NCBI RefSeq assembly: GCF_027941835.1
Contig: NZ_CP116005.1
Coordinates: forward strand, 2,433,501 to 2,497,500
Direction of reading: 5' to 3'
Source: Sphingosinicella microcystinivorans
Lineage (GTDB): Bacteria > Pseudomonadota > Alphaproteobacteria > Sphingomonadales > Sphingomonadaceae
DNA: 64,000 bases
The notes under the pieces: generated by a model
Told to the model about the DNA's origin: nothing
The model's database searches: none
Seen by the model: the letters and a program-made list of their open reading frames with translations, nothing else
Program-made: the position numbers and the translations under genes
In this document: positions 18,154 through 27,444 of the stretch, in pieces
How positions within the stretch are numbered: the stretch's first letter is position 1
How the letters are laid out: every line of letters starts with the position of its first letter

Positions 18154-19937
18154 CTCCGCGTCACCGCCTCGACCGCCATCATCCGCGCCTCGCGCGTGAA
18201 GCCCGCGCGGTTCAGCGCGCCGACGACGACCGAAAGCTGTGCGGGCGAAACCCCCGCCCAGCTCGATTGCAGGCCGACCGCCGCCAGGATCGCCACCTCG
18301 CCGCGCCGCTTCGCGATGGCGGCCTCCGCGATGCGCCGCGTGTAGCGGTTCTCGATCGGCTGGACGCCGAAGTCGCTCGCGAGGCTGCTCCAGCCGCCGC
18401 CGGGGTCGAGCGCCTGCATCGCCGCGGCGAACATCGCGGCCTTCCGGTCCGCGCTGCGCCCCGAAAGCCCCCTGTGCCATGCCCGCGCCGCGCCGAGGTC
18501 GCCGCTCGCGACCTTGCCGGTGCGGTCGGCGAGCGCGAGGTACGGCCACGCCGCCCGCCGCGCGTCCTCCGGCCCGTCCGCCAGCACCGGCCACCACGCC
18601 AGCGCCTCGCGCACATAGCCCGCCGAGAGCATGGATTCGATGAGGCCGGGCGCGTCGTCCGCCTGCGCGGCGGCGGGCGGGATGCGCGCGGCGGCGGCCG
18701 CCGTCCGCACGAGCGCGCCGTAGCGTTCCTGCGGCGTCTTGGCGCCCCGCCAGATGCGCTGCATCGCGGCGATGCGTTCCTCGGCGTTGCGGCCCGCGTA
18801 GGCGGCGCGGATGTCGGCGATGGCGTCCTCGCCCGCCGCGCCCGGTTCGATCGCCGCGATGCGCGCGGCGGCGAGCGCGGCGAGTTCGCGTGCCGAGGCG
18901 ATGCCGTAGGCGGCGGCGATCGGTGCTGCGGCGGAGCGCTGCGCGATCGAAAGCCCCGGCGCGCGCATCATCCACCCGGCGAGCGCGACCGGCGGGCGGG
19001 CGAGAAGCGTTTCCGGGATCTCGATGCCCGCGGCGGCGGCGAGGCCGAAGCGGTAGGCGCTGAGCTGCTTCGTCTCGCTCCAGTCGACGTTGGCGCCGCG
19101 GCCTTCGCCCGTCACCACGGTCGCGGCGCGCTCGGCGAGCACGATGTCGATCACCGGCATGGCGCGGCGCGCGCGCAGCCGGTCGAACTGCGCGGCGGCG
19201 GTGATGTCGTCGCCTTCCAGCCCCGCGCAGATCGCGTTCGCGGCTTCCCAGAACGGCAGCTTCGAAAACGCCTTGGCGGTCGGCGCGAGCGGGCACAGCG
19301 CGGGGATGTCGGCGGCGGCGAGGTGCACCTGGCTCGCCACCGCGTAGAGGCGCGGCGTGTAGCGGTCGAGCGGCAGCGCGTCGACGAGCAGCTTGGCGCC
19401 GTCCACCTCGCCCATGCGCAGCAGCAGCAGCGCGCGCTCGGCGAGCCAGTCGGCGGGGCGCACGCCGCTCGGCGTCGGCACCCGCGAAAGCAGCGCGCGG
19501 CGCAGCACGATATGGCCCCAGCGCGAGGCGATCGGCGGCCTGGTGCGCTGGAGCAGGCCGTTCAGGAACCGCCCGTCGCTGTCCTGGAACGCGCCCATGC
19601 CGTAGCCGCCGAGCCGCGCGGTGAGCGGCCCCGCGACGTCGAAGCTGCCCGCACGGGCCGGGCCGCGGGCGAAGGGGTCGGGGGCGGCGGGCGTCTGCGC
19701 GGCGGGCACGCCCGGCAGCCCCGGGACCGGCAGGCCTGCGGACGGGCTGGCCGCCGGCGTCTCGGCTGCCGCGGGCGTATCCGGCTCGCGTTCCACGGGT
19801 CGCGGCGCGGGCGGCGGGGTTTCCGGCGGCGGCGCGCCGAACACGTCGGGCAGCAGCGACTTCGGCGCATCCTGCCCGGATGCTGCCGTCGCGATGAACA
19901 GTGCTGCGAGGGCGGTGCTAGAGACCCAGCGTTTCAT
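18150..19937 (-). CDS. Conserved exported protein of unknown function
   Basis: A 595-residue protein with a signal peptide (about 1-22, ending SGQ-DAP) and a proline-rich low-complexity region at about 28-95. The long alanine-rich helical region that follows looks like TPR-type or solenoid repeats (for example ALVRTAAAAARIPPAAAQ, SGDLGAARAWHRGL). The only cysteines are two in the middle (ALC and AIC, about 100 residues after the proline-rich part). It lies between a 48-aa membrane protein and xerD, overlapping both. This set probably forms one transcript. I recognise no family; a cell-envelope or division-linked role is a guess from the xerD linkage. Confidence 0.75.
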   Translation of the reverse strand: MKRWVSSTALAALFIATAASGQDAPKSLLPDVFGAPPPETPPPAPRPVEREPDTPAAAETPAASPSAGLPVPGLPGVPAAQTPAAPDPFARGPARAGSFDVAGPLTARLGGYGMGAFQDSDGRFLNGLLQRTRPPIASRWGHIVLRRALLSRVPTPSGVRPADWLAERALLLLRMGEVDGAKLLVDALPLDRYTPRLYAVASQVHLAAADIPALCPLAPTAKAFSKLPFWEAANAICAGLEGDDITAAAQFDRLRARRAMPVIDIVLAERAATVVTGEGRGANVDWSETKQLSAYRFGLAAAAGIEIPETLLARPPVALAGWMMRAPGLSIAQRSAAAPIAAAYGIASARELAALAAARIAAIEPGAAGEDAIADIRAAYAGRNAEERIAAMQRIWRGAKTPQERYGALVRTAAAAARIPPAAAQADDAPGLIESMLSAGYVREALAWWPVLADGPEDARRAAWPYLALADRTGKVASGDLGAARAWHRGLSGRSADRKAAMFAAAMQALDPGGGWSSLASDFGVQPIENRYTRRIAEAAIAKRRGEVAILAAVGLQSSWAGVSPAQLSVVVGALNRAGFTREARMMAVEAVTRS

Positions 19938-20064
19938 TCGAAACCGGCTCTTCGACGCGTTGTGTCGTGTGCGGAATATCGACGAACATCAGCACAGCGC
20001 CGCCGATGACGACGATGGCGAGGATGATGACAAGCAGCCAGAAAATCAGGCGGGACAATCGCAT
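19918..20064 (-). CDS. 48-residue single-pass membrane protein
   Basis: Starting at MRLSRLIFWLLVI, the product has one transmembrane helix (about residues 6-28) and a short polar tail. Its 3' end overlaps the start of the 595-aa exported protein by 20 nt, implying translational coupling. CCGGAG sits a few bases before the ATG. The longer open frame upstream adds only a basic, proline-rich stretch and is unlikely to be used. Function unknown. It shares a 95-nt divergent intergenic region with aroK. Confidence 0.7.
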   Translation of the reverse strand: MRLSRLIFWLLVIILAIVVIGGAVLMFVDIPHTTQRVEEPVSNETLGL

Positions 20065-20159
20065 CTCCGGGGCAATCGCGTTGGTTTCGTTCCGCTCCAA
20101 GCGTGAGCGCGGCGGAGCGCGCTTGGCCTTCGGCGAGGCGCCTGTGTATAGCGAGTGCG

Positions 20160-20738
20160 ATGAACGCTTGCGAACCAAAAAACACCTCCCCGCCGCCTGT
20201 TCGCCGCAGGCGCGGTCTCAGCCGTTCCGTCGTGCTGGTGGGGCTGATGGGCGCAGGGAAAACCACGATCGGGCGGCGGCTCGCCAGGCGTCTCGGCCTC
20301 GAGTTCGTGGACGCCGACGAGGCCATCGAGGCGGCGGCCGGGCTCACGGTTTCGGAGATTTTCGCGCGCTACGGCGAGGCGTATTTCCGCGAAGGCGAGC
20401 GCCGCGTGATCGCGCGCCTCATCTCCGGCCCGCCCAAGGTGATCGCGACCGGCGGCGGCGCGTTCGTCGATCCCGAAACCCGCGCGCGCGTGCTCGAAAG
20501 CGCCATCGCGGTCTGGCTCGATGCCGACATCGACACGCTCGTCGAGCGCGTCTCCAAGCGCGACCACCGGCCGCTCCTCAAGGACAAGGATGCCGGGCAG
20601 GTGCTCCGCGATCTCGCCGCCGTGCGCAATCCCGTCTATGCCGAGGCGCAGACTCGCGTGCCGAGCCAGCCCGCGCCGCATCACATCGCCGTCGATGCCA
20701 TCGTGGCGGAACTCCGCCGTCTGGGGGAAACCGCGTGA
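20160..20738 (+). CDS. aroK: Shikimate kinase
   Basis: A 192-residue cytoplasmic kinase that phosphorylates shikimate at O3 in aromatic amino-acid synthesis. The P-loop is GLMGAGKT (28-35), followed by the DADEAIEAAAG shikimate-binding helix and GGGAF (TGGGAFVDPETR). KRDHRPLL is the lid region with the conserved arginine. A basic N-terminal leader (PPPVRRRRGLSR) extends beyond the core. It is followed by aroB with a GTGA overlap, as in many bacteria. ATG 20160 is chosen over an upstream one in the divergent intergenic region. Confidence 0.95.
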   Translation: MNACEPKNTSPPPVRRRRGLSRSVVLVGLMGAGKTTIGRRLARRLGLEFVDADEAIEAAAGLTVSEIFARYGEAYFREGERRVIARLISGPPKVIATGGGAFVDPETRARVLESAIAVWLDADIDTLVERVSKRDHRPLLKDKDAGQVLRDLAAVRNPVYAEAQTRVPSQPAPHHIAVDAIVAELRRLGETA

Positions 20739-21823
20739 GGGAAACCGTTCGGGTCGAGCTTGGCGCGCGCGCCTACGACATCGTCATCGCGCCGGGCGTG
20801 CTCGCCGAGGCGGGGCGCGAGATCGCGCTGCCGAAAAGCGGCCGTCCGCAGCTCGTCGTCACCGACGAGACCGTCGCCGCCGCGCACTTCGACAGGCTCG
20901 TGGCCGCGCTCGGCCGTCCGGTCGACCCCGTGATCTTCCCGGCGGGCGAGGCGACGAAGAACTGGCGCTCGCTCGAAACGCTCGTCGAGCGTATCCTCGC
21001 GGCGGGCGTCGAGCGCGGAGACGCCGTCATCGCCTTCGGCGGCGGCGTTATCGGCGATCTCACCGGCTTTGCCGCCGCCGTCGCGCGGCGCGGCTGCGAA
21101 TTCGTGCAGATCCCGACGACATTGCTCGCGCAGGTCGATTCGTCGGTCGGCGGCAAGACGGCGATCAACGCCGCCGCGGGCAAGAACCTCGTCGGCGCCT
21201 TCCATCAGCCCGCGCGCGTGCTGATCGACCCGGAGCTTCTCGACACACTCGGCCCCCGCGAGATGCGTGCAGGGTACGCGGAGGTCGTGAAGTACGGCCT
21301 CCTCGGCGACGCGGACTTCTTCGCGTGGTGCGAGGCGAACGGCGCCGCGCTCCTCGCCGGGGACCGCGCCGCGCAGGTCCATGCCATCGCGCACAGCTGC
21401 CGCATGAAGGCGGCGATCGTCGCGGAGGACGAGCGCGAGACGAGCGGCCGCCGCGCCCTCCTCAACCTCGGCCACACCTTCGGCCACGCCTTCGAGGCGG
21501 AAACCGGCTTCTCCGACCGCCTGCTGCACGGCGAAGCCGTCGCGATGGGCATGGTGATGGCCTTCGCCTTCTCGGCGCGTCGGGGCCTGTGCAGCGCGGA
21601 GGACGCCGCGCGCGCCGGGGCGCACCTCGCCGCCTCGGGCCTGCCCGTCAGCCCCAAGGGCTTCGGCTTCGATGTCGAGGCGCTCCTCCACCACATGCAG
21701 CAGGACAAGAAAGCCGCAGGCGGCGCCACCCCCTTCGTCCTCGCCCGCGGCATCGGCGACGCCTATCTCGACAGGACCGTGGTGCTGACCGAAGTTGCCG
21801 CCTTCCTCGCGCTAGGACTCTGA
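20735..21823 (+). CDS. aroB: 3-dehydroquinate synthase
   Basis: A 362-residue NAD- and metal-dependent enzyme that converts DAHP to 3-dehydroquinate in the shikimate pathway. Signature segments are the FGGGVIGDLTGFAAAVA nucleotide-binding part, QIPTTLLAQVDSSVGGKTAIN, and the metal-binding glutamate and histidines in GYAEVVKYG and LNLGHTFGHAFE. The GTG at 20735 overlaps the aroK stop codon. Length and motifs are ordinary for the family. Confidence 0.97.
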   Translation: MRETVRVELGARAYDIVIAPGVLAEAGREIALPKSGRPQLVVTDETVAAAHFDRLVAALGRPVDPVIFPAGEATKNWRSLETLVERILAAGVERGDAVIAFGGGVIGDLTGFAAAVARRGCEFVQIPTTLLAQVDSSVGGKTAINAAAGKNLVGAFHQPARVLIDPELLDTLGPREMRAGYAEVVKYGLLGDADFFAWCEANGAALLAGDRAAQVHAIAHSCRMKAAIVAEDERETSGRRALLNLGHTFGHAFEAETGFSDRLLHGEAVAMGMVMAFAFSARRGLCSAEDAARAGAHLAASGLPVSPKGFGFDVEALLHHMQQDKKAAGGATPFVLARGIGDAYLDRTVVLTEVAAFLALGL

Positions 21824-21845
21824 CCCTCTTCATCCTTTTTATCGT

Positions 21846-21888
21846 CATCCCGGCGAAGCGGAGGCGCTCGAGGATCAATGCCGGGATG
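21846..21888. repeat. Inverted repeat after aroB
   Basis: CATCCCGGC (21846-21854) and GCCGGGATG (21880-21888) match a dispersed element common in sphingomonads. The gene-free stretch 21824-22099 around it shows no other recognised feature, and marks the left border of the accessory operon. Confidence 0.5.
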
Positions 21889-22099
21889 GCGAGCCTCGCG
21901 CGCAGCCTGAACGCGACGCGCAGATGGAGTCGCTGCCGCGCCCACGTGCGCGCCGGCCAGGGCTCGAATGGAAACCGGAGCGCGGGCTGTCCCGGAAGCT
22001 CTCAGGTCGGTTCGGACTCGGACGGGGAAGGGGGCTCAGTCGCTCACTCTCTTAAACGATCTGAATCTGCATCTTTCCGGGTATGTCGCCAGGATCACG

Positions 22100-22975
22100 T
22101 CACAACCCCATTGGAAAGCCGCCGGCAACCGGAACGGCCAGCCCAGTCAGGAAACGGGCTCCGGGCCCTGCGAGGAAGGCGACGACATCGGCGACTTCCT
22201 CGGGGGTTCCGCAACGGCGCAGTGCGGCCGGCGCCGACATCATCTGCTCGGCCTCCGCTACGCTGACACCGTGTTCGCGCGCCATCATCTCAGCCTCGGT
22301 CACGCCCATCTGGGTCTGGATCATGCCGGGGCAAATGGCGTTGCAACAGATGCCGCCGCTGCCGAATTCCGCAGCGATGGTCTTGGTGAGGCCGATGACG
22401 GCATGTTTCGTCGTCGTGTACGCACTATAGCCCGCGACCGCCGTGATCCCCAGCAACGACGAGTTGTTGACGATCGCGCCGCCACCGCGCGCCAGCATGA
22501 CGGGGATGGCGGCCCGGCACGTGTTGATCATGCCCTGCACGTTGACGGCGAAGCTGAGGCCCCAGTCCGCGTCGCTCACCTCCAGAAACGGCCCGGCACC
22601 GGCAACCGTGCCGGCATTATTGAAAAGAATGTCGAGGCTGCCGAAGCGCCGGGCACAGCTTGCCAGCGCCTCTTCCACCTGTGCGCGATCGGTTACGTCA
22701 ACGGCCATCGCGTGCGCCTCGCCACCAGCCTGCCGTATCTCCGCCGCAAGGCGTTCCAGCTCCTCCTGGCTGTCGCCGATCGTGAGCGCACCCCAATGCA
22801 ACTCTGGCCGGGCACGGCACAGATCCGACAGAACCACGGTGGCGCCTCTCGCAGCCAACGTCGCGGCGGTTACAGCGCCCATGCCGCGCGCCTTTCCCGC
22901 CCCGGTCACGAAGGCGACCTTGCCGGCAAGGTCCTTTTCCAGACGCGCTCTTCCTTTGCCTGTGTCCCCGTTCAT
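22100..22975 (-). CDS. SDR family oxidoreductase
   Basis: A 291-residue short-chain dehydrogenase/reductase. The Rossmann glycines are in FVTGAGKARGMG (23-33) and NNAG at 119-122. The active site is Ser173, Tyr186 and Lys190 (YSAYTTTK). A short extra segment near residues 53-70 (ARPELHWGALTIGDS) lengthens the loop after the second strand. The ATG overlaps the stop of the aldehyde dehydrogenase gene (ATGA). It is the last gene of the six-gene operon. It probably oxidises or reduces an alcohol or ketone intermediate; the substrate is unknown. Confidence 0.9.
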   Translation of the reverse strand: MNGDTGKGRARLEKDLAGKVAFVTGAGKARGMGAVTAATLAARGATVVLSDLCRARPELHWGALTIGDSQEELERLAAEIRQAGGEAHAMAVDVTDRAQVEEALASCARRFGSLDILFNNAGTVAGAGPFLEVSDADWGLSFAVNVQGMINTCRAAIPVMLARGGGAIVNNSSLLGITAVAGYSAYTTTKHAVIGLTKTIAAEFGSGGICCNAICPGMIQTQMGVTEAEMMAREHGVSVAEAEQMMSAPAALRRCGTPEEVADVVAFLAGPGARFLTGLAVPVAGGFPMGL

Positions 22976-24380
22976 TGGTGAATGACCTGAACGGTTGTGA
23001 ACTCGGCGAGTCCGAGGGTTCCGAACTCGACGCCGATGCCGGACTGCTTGACGCCGCCGAAGGGGGCGTCGGGGCGGATGGCGCCGTGGGCGTTGACCCA
23101 CGCGCTGCCGCATTCGAGACGGCCCGCGAGCGCCGCGGCCCTGGCGACGTCGCGCGACCACACCGAGCCGCCGAGGCCGCTCGGGTTGTCGTTGGCGCGG
23201 GCCAGCGCATCCTCGACGTCGCTGTAGCGGATCACCGGCAGCGCCGGGCCGAACTGCTCCTCGTCGACGATGGCCATGCCGTCCTTCGCGTCGGCAAGGA
23301 TCGTCACCGGATAGAACAGCCCCGCGCCTTCCATCGGCGCGCCGCCGCACAGGGTCGGGCGCCGTCCGCGATCGCCGCGTCGACGAGCGTGCGCACGCGG
23401 TCGAACTGCATCCGGTTCTGCACCGTGCCGAGCGCGCTGTCGGCCTCGCGGCCGTCGCCCACCTTCACGTTCGCGGCATAGTCGACGAGCCGCCTGCACA
23501 CGGCGTCGTAGATCGAATCGTGCACGTAGAGCCGCTTGATCGCTGCGCAGGTCTGGCCGTTGTTGATGAACGCGCCCCAGAACAGCTTCTCGGTGACGGC
23601 ATCGAGATCGGCGTCGGGCAGCACGATCGCCGCGTCGTTGCCGCCGAGCTCCAGCGTCAGCCGCTTCAGCGTCTCCGCCGCGCTCGCCATCACGCGCCGC
23701 CCCGTGCGCGTCGAGCCCGTGAACACGATCTTGTCGATGCCCGGATGCACCGACATGGCGCGGCCGATCTCGTCCTCGCCCGCCACCGCGTTCAGCACGC
23801 CGGGCGGCAGCGCCGCCTGCAGCAGCTCGGCGAGGCGAAGCGTCGCGATCGGCGTGTAGGGTGAGGGCTTCAGCACCACGGTGTTGCCCGCGCGGATCGC
23901 CGGCATGATGTGCCAGATCGCGATCATCACCGGGAAGTTCCACGGCGTGATCGAGCCGACGACGCCGATCGGCTTCCTGTGCAGCGTCACACGGCCGCCC
24001 GCGTCGTCCTGGATCGTCTCCACGGGCAGGTCGAGGCTCGCGGTGTGGCGCGTCCACGCCACCGCGCCGCCGATCTCCCACTGCGAGCCGAGCCCGCCCA
24101 GGGGCTTGCCCTGTTCCAGCGTCACCAGCCCGGCAAGCTCGGCGGCGTTCGCCTCTATGATGTCCGCCATCGCGTTCACCGCCGCCTTGCGCTCGGCGTC
24201 CGGCGTCCCCGCCCACGCCGGGAACGCACGCCGCGCCGCCGCGACCGCCGCGTCCAGATCCGACGCGCGCGCCGACGGGCACCGCGCGAACACGGTCCCG
24301 TCCGCAGGGTTCAGCACGTCGAAATACGCGCTCGCCTCAACAGACGCGCCGTCAATGATCAGACTGTAGGTTTGCGGCAT
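22972..24380 (-). pseudogene. Aldehyde dehydrogenase family gene, frameshifted as read
   Basis: Two frames combine into one NAD(P)-dependent aldehyde dehydrogenase of about 470 residues. The 5' part (24380 to about 23345) has WNFPVMIAIWHIMPAIRAGN, FTGSTRTGRRVM, the catalytic glutamate in LELGGND and the cysteine in NNGQTCAAIK. Near 23352-23354 (a GGG run, C on the coding strand) the frame changes. The rest (PMEGAGLFYPVTIL, EEQFGPALPVI, SGIGVEFG) continues correctly. One missing base in the C run explains it. If a sequencing error, the gene is intact and completes the operon; if real, it is inactivated after the active-site cysteine. It lies 41 nt after the SDR gene. Confidence 0.8.
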
Positions 24381-24421
24381 CTGATGATTCTTCCTGAAGG
24401 GGCCTTGACGCGGGAATGCGA

Positions 24422-25210
24422 TCAGATTGTCTGTTGTGCCCCTGCGGTCGCCAGCGTCTCGATGAGCGCGGGAGAAAAGCCGGCAGTAACGCCGCCATCT
24501 ATGAGAACAGCCTGCCCCGAGACGAAAGCACAGTCGTCGGCGACCAGAAAATGGATCAGCGCGGCCACCTCGTTCGGCTTGCAGATCCGGCCGAGCGGAG
24601 TCGCCGTGGCCATCATCGCGCCCTCCGCCGCCGCCGCGGGATCATCCATCATCGGCGTATCGACGGTGGACGGACAGATGCAGTTCACACGGATGCCGAG
24701 CGGCCCCAGCTCGGTTGCCGCCACACGCGTGAAAGACACGACGGCTCCCTTGGACGCCGAGTATGCGCCGTAGGTGGGAAAGCCAAAGGTTCCGGCCAGC
24801 GAGGCGGTGTTCACGATGGCGCCGCCACGGCCCTGACTGGCCATGATCGCCGCCGCGTGCCGCGTGCCGATCACGACGCCGAGCGTATTCACGCGGAACA
24901 TGCGCTCGTAGAGCAGCGTTCCATGCCCTTCGAGCAGCGGCTCGCCATCACCGATCCCGGCATTGTTGACCATGATGTCGAGGCCGCCCATGGCCGCGGC
25001 GGCACGCGCGATTGCATCCGCCATTGCCCGTTCATCGGATACATCGACCTCGATACCGATACCGCCCGCCCTGGCCGCGAGCGCCCCGGTGGGCGTGAGA
25101 TCGAGCGTGGACACGCGGGCGCCCGCCGCCGCCAGGCGGTCGGCGGTCGCCGCGCCGATGCCGGATGCGGCTCCGGTGACGACCGCGCATTTTCCATCAA
25201 GCCTGAACAT
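24422..25210 (-). CDS. SDR family oxidoreductase
   Basis: A 262-residue classical short-chain dehydrogenase. TGAASGIG (12-19) binds the cofactor, NNAG is at 82-85, and the catalytic Ser137, Tyr150 and Lys154 (YSASK) are present. Asp in TLDL suggests NAD preference. It follows the dimethylformamidase-like gene by 12 nt and precedes the aldehyde dehydrogenase by 41 nt. It likely handles an alcohol released after hydrolysis or oxygenation of the pathway substrate. The exact reaction is unknown. Confidence 0.92.
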   Translation of the reverse strand: MFRLDGKCAVVTGAASGIGAATADRLAAAGARVSTLDLTPTGALAARAGGIGIEVDVSDERAMADAIARAAAAMGGLDIMVNNAGIGDGEPLLEGHGTLLYERMFRVNTLGVVIGTRHAAAIMASQGRGGAIVNTASLAGTFGFPTYGAYSASKGAVVSFTRVAATELGPLGIRVNCICPSTVDTPMMDDPAAAAEGAMMATATPLGRICKPNEVAALIHFLVADDCAFVSGQAVLIDGGVTAGFSPALIETLATAGAQQTI

Positions 25211-25222
25211 ACTGTGCCTCCA

Positions 25223-27412
25223 TCAAAGAGCGCTGCCCGGGTACGGAAACGGGCGCGGATCGAGAAAGCGCCGGAGAACATTTCCCGTCACGCGCGCCAC
25301 GGAATTGGCATAGCAGTTGTGTGCAAGGCTGCCGCCCCACGAGATCGAACCGGTGGAAAACACCGCGCCGCCGGACGGCGTTTCGAAGAACGTCATGTCT
25401 GCGCGTACATCGGGGTCGGCGATCCCGGCCGGCACGGTCATCAGCAGTTCCTCCTTGGCGCGGAGCATCGCGTCATTGAAGCCGCTCGCCGAGGCGACCA
25501 CGAGCGCGTGCGACGGGGTGCCGAGCACGATGTCTGCCCGGTCGATCTCCTCGCCGGCCGCAGCACCGCCATGGCTGCCGAAATCGCCGATAATGTCTCC
25601 GTCGATCCCATCGAAGATGAAGGCGACGCGGGGATCATGGCTTGCGCCCGTGCGCTGATACGGGCGTCCGCCGCCGAAGCCCTGTGCGGCAAAGCCAACG
25701 CCGACCAGCCGCTGCGGCGGCAAGCCCTGATGGCGCCAGAGGCCGCCCAGGCCGCCGTCGAAGCTGTTGTAATATTCGCCGGGCTCCGCCCGCCATCCGC
25801 GCGTGCTGTCGTCCGCGCGGCGAATCTCCATGACGCCCGGAAGCGTGGGATGAAACGCGACACGCCAGTAGAAACCGTTGCCGCCCATGTAGATGAGCCG
25901 TCCGCCGCGATCGAGGAAACCACGCACGGCGTTCATCATCGGCAGCGACCAGTATTCCGGATGCGTGCCCGTGATCACCACCCGGTAAGGCGTGAGGAGC
26001 GCGGCACCTTCGCGATCGAGCACGTCGTCGGTGAGCATGTCGACCGGCTGACCGATAGCCTTGAGCCAGGCGATGATGTCCCCGTCCGCGGTAAAACCCC
26101 AGTTGACCGTGCACGGCGCCACGTTGACGATGGGCCGATGCCAGGTGCTGACGGCCTTGCCGGCGCCATCGGGATGCGTCTCGTAAAGCGAAAAGCCGAA
26201 CTCGGGATGCGAAAGCAGGAACCGGTCGGTCGGGCCGTCCAGATTCATTTGCGCGACGTGCTCGGGCATCACGGTCGGCACGATGACGTTGGCATAAGCG
26301 AGATAGCTGGCCGTCGGCGCGAGAAAGGCGATGTCCGACGTTGCCGTGCCCTTCTGCGGCAACACGTAGAACGGCATCCATGCCCGGTCCGCCGCCGCGC
26401 CGACCCGAACCGCATAGAGGCCTGAAGGCGTGTTTTCCGGGATATTCAACCGCAAGCTGGCAGGCCATCCGGCATCAGCCATGTCGTCGACATGAAACCG
26501 GATCGCGCCGTAATGCTCCGGCGCGTGTTTCCAGTCGAATGCACTGCCGTTCCACAGGCGGCCCGTGACGCCGCGAAGCGGCTGCTGCACGGTCTCCCCG
26601 CTCCGCCCGGCGATCCGCTCCGACACGACCTCCGATCCGATATCGCGGCTGAAATCCCATGCCGCGACGGTTGAGGGCAGGACCGGTGCACAGCTTGCGT
26701 CCACGATCAGCCTGTCCAGATCGCTTTCCGTCACGCCGCCGTGAAGCGCCGGTGCTTCGAGCTTGCCGGTGAAGCCGCGCCGCGCGTTGCCGTTCGCGGC
26801 CGCGCCGAAGTGAAGGTCCTCGATCGCCGCAAGCGACGATGCCGCCGGCAGCACGCCGGACTGCGTCAGCCACGGGCCCCCGGGTTCGTCGCTGCCCGTT
26901 CCGGCGAGCGTTTTCGATTTCAGCTCGACGGTGCCGTTCGCTCTCTCGATCGTGCAGGCAAGAAACGTCCAGCGCTGCAGCCGGATCGGCGCGGATGCCG
27001 CGACGCGCGCACCGCCGCATTCCACGAAGAGATGCCCGTCGGCACCGATACCGATGAGGACGGCGTCCGCGTTGACGCTGGCGACGATCGCATCGTGCGG
27101 CAGAAAGGTGCTGACATGTAGGAACAGCGTGAGCGTGACCCGCTCGGGAACGGCAAGCGGCTGGCGGCTGCAATCGACCCTTACGCAGGAACCGGCGACT
27201 GTAGGATGCCGGGCAACGTCAAGCACCTCGGGACAATCGAAACCGGCCGGCTCTTCGGCATAGGTCGGCGGATCGCAGCGACTGTCGCAGCCGAACAGCC
27301 GCACGATACCAACGGGATAGACGCCGGGTGCATCGGAGCTGACGAAGACCTGAAGCGCCTCTCCCGGCCGCACCGACCACCGGTCGAGATATCCTGCAAC
27401 GCTGCGTTCCAT
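25223..27412 (-). CDS. Dimethylformamidase large-subunit-like hydrolase
   Basis: A 729-residue protein whose C-terminal part (about 360-700) matches the N,N-dimethylformamidase beta/large subunit domain. Putative mononuclear iron ligands are Tyr370, Tyr410 and Glu486, with His484 beside it in THPEYWS. This spacing is close to that known for the Paracoccus enzyme. A LamG-like beta sandwich appears at about 95-225. The small subunit found in true dimethylformamidases is not encoded in the operon. Start 27412 (MERSVAGYLDRW) is preferred since it begins the conserved part. The amide substrate is unknown. It is the third gene of the operon. Confidence 0.8.
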   Translation of the reverse strand: MERSVAGYLDRWSVRPGEALQVFVSSDAPGVYPVGIVRLFGCDSRCDPPTYAEEPAGFDCPEVLDVARHPTVAGSCVRVDCSRQPLAVPERVTLTLFLHVSTFLPHDAIVASVNADAVLIGIGADGHLFVECGGARVAASAPIRLQRWTFLACTIERANGTVELKSKTLAGTGSDEPGGPWLTQSGVLPAASSLAAIEDLHFGAAANGNARRGFTGKLEAPALHGGVTESDLDRLIVDASCAPVLPSTVAAWDFSRDIGSEVVSERIAGRSGETVQQPLRGVTGRLWNGSAFDWKHAPEHYGAIRFHVDDMADAGWPASLRLNIPENTPSGLYAVRVGAAADRAWMPFYVLPQKGTATSDIAFLAPTASYLAYANVIVPTVMPEHVAQMNLDGPTDRFLLSHPEFGFSLYETHPDGAGKAVSTWHRPIVNVAPCTVNWGFTADGDIIAWLKAIGQPVDMLTDDVLDREGAALLTPYRVVITGTHPEYWSLPMMNAVRGFLDRGGRLIYMGGNGFYWRVAFHPTLPGVMEIRRADDSTRGWRAEPGEYYNSFDGGLGGLWRHQGLPPQRLVGVGFAAQGFGGGRPYQRTGASHDPRVAFIFDGIDGDIIGDFGSHGGAAAGEEIDRADIVLGTPSHALVVASASGFNDAMLRAKEELLMTVPAGIADPDVRADMTFFETPSGGAVFSTGSISWGGSLAHNCYANSVARVTGNVLRRFLDPRPFPYPGSAL

Positions 27413-27444
27413 GGCACCTTTCCGCAATCGCCGTCTGCAAGGGA

